Source: Betaproteobacteria bacterium RIFCSPLOWO2_02_FULL_62_17
GTDB lineage: Bacteria > Pseudomonadota > Gammaproteobacteria > Burkholderiales > SG8-39
Direction of reading: 5' to 3'
Length of the DNA stretch: 6,165 bases
NCBI GenBank assembly: GCA_001770355.1
Contig: MEQV01000115.1
Span: 1 to 6,165 of the forward strand
The notes beneath the pieces were generated by a model. That model was not told the origin of the DNA. It saw nothing but the letters and a program-made list of their open reading frames with translations, and searched no databases. This document shows, piece by piece, positions 5,845 through 6,165 of the stretch; positions within the stretch are counted from its first letter, which is position 1, and every line of letters starts with the position of its first letter. The translations under genes and the position numbers were made by a program.

Positions 5845-6165
5845 ATGGATATCGACAAGATCGCCCCGGGCCTCGAACGCCTGATCGACCCGATGGCAAC
5901 GCTCGATGTGGTCGCGCACGGCATGGCCTTCGGCGAAGGCCCGGTGTGGGACCGCCGCACCAGGCAGCTTTACTGGGTGGACATCATCGGCAGCAGCATC
6001 TGGAAATGGAAGCCCGGCGTCGGCAAGGAACTGGTAATGCACCCGACCGGCTTCGCCAATGGCATGACTTTCGACAAGCAGGGGCGCCTCCTGGTGTGCG
6101 GCTGGTCCTCGCGCAATGTCTGGCGCATGGAGAAAGACGGAGGCATCACCATCCTCACCGAGCGC
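5845..6165 (+). CDS. SMP-30/gluconolactonase/LRE-family protein, 5' part (runs off the window)
   Basis: The first 107 codons of a gene continue past the right edge with no stop. The translation begins MDIDKIAPGLERLID and contains GMAFGEGPVWD (26-36), LYWVDIIGSSIWKW (42-55) and GFANGMTFDKQGRLLVCGW (69-87). These are the first blades of the six-bladed beta-propeller SMP-30 family, which hydrolyses sugar lactones and other lactones using a divalent metal. E31 in GEGPVW corresponds to the conserved metal-binding Glu of regucalcin (GESPVW). GGAAG (5836-5840) is 4 nt before the ATG, a slightly short spacing. The gene follows cupin 2 by 12 nt and is the third member of the operon. A lactonase beside cupins suits a pathway with a lactone intermediate, but the substrate is not determinable from this part. 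Confidence 0.9.
   Translation, partial: MDIDKIAPGLERLIDPMATLDVVAHGMAFGEGPVWDRRTRQLYWVDIIGSSIWKWKPGVGKELVMHPTGFANGMTFDKQGRLLVCGWSSRNVWRMEKDGGITILTER

Noticed and set aside
4762..6042. 426-codon minus-strand open frame opposite the cupins and SMP-30 gene
   Set aside because: Low-complexity Arg/Ala/His composition without any motif; it is the shadow of three recognised genes.
1..6165. Mobile element, CRISPR, defence system or RNA gene
   Set aside because: No transposase or integrase motifs, terminal repeats, regularly spaced repeats, tRNA-like cloverleaf or rRNA sequence were seen; every gene belongs to a familiar metabolic or transport family.

Overview
The window is about 6.2 kb of GC-rich, tightly packed proteobacterial DNA. 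The best taxonomic guess is a betaproteobacterium of the order Burkholderiales. This rests on two orphan TctC/Bug-type periplasmic binding proteins, a family hugely expanded in that group, with strong GC-biased codon use and short intergenic gaps. The assignment is inferred from gene content; no rRNA or other phylogenetic marker is present.

Layout. (1) Minus strand, 2047 down to 15: an ACMSD-like amidohydrolase of the Amidohydrolase_2 family, followed by a Bug/TctC solute-binding protein. Stop and start codons overlap in ATGATG, so the two are almost certainly translationally coupled. (2) A 262-bp divergent region, 2048-2309, holds several inverted repeats and separates this operon from (3), a plus-strand 6-phosphofructokinase family gene (2310-3599). 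Its active-site motifs (GGDD, PKTIDND, GYELR) are those of pyrophosphate-dependent PFKs. (4) That gene converges, with a 12-bp gap, on a second minus-strand Bug/TctC protein (4580 down to 3612). (5) A 147-bp divergent region, 4581-4727, contains the only AT-rich island here and an imperfect palindrome. (6) A plus-strand operon starts at 4728: cupin 1, cupin 2 (8-nt overlap, paralogous to cupin 1), then after 12 nt an SMP-30/gluconolactonase/LRE-type gene running off the right edge.

How the genes may work together (inference). Bug proteins capture small carboxylated or aromatic molecules. Amidohydrolase_2 enzymes decarboxylate or hydrolyse ring-derived acids. Small cupins may be metal enzymes or binding proteins, and SMP-30 proteins are lactonases. 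The two flanking modules therefore look like uptake-and-breakdown units for unidentified organic acids. The PPi-PFK sits between them as a separate transcription unit serving central carbon metabolism. No regulator, transporter membrane subunit, RNA gene, mobile element or CRISPR array was found. Nothing clearly amounts to a new defence or mobile system. The less ordinary items are the PPi-type PFK, the asymmetric cupin pair (one has lost a likely metal ligand), and unassigned palindromes in both divergent promoter regions.
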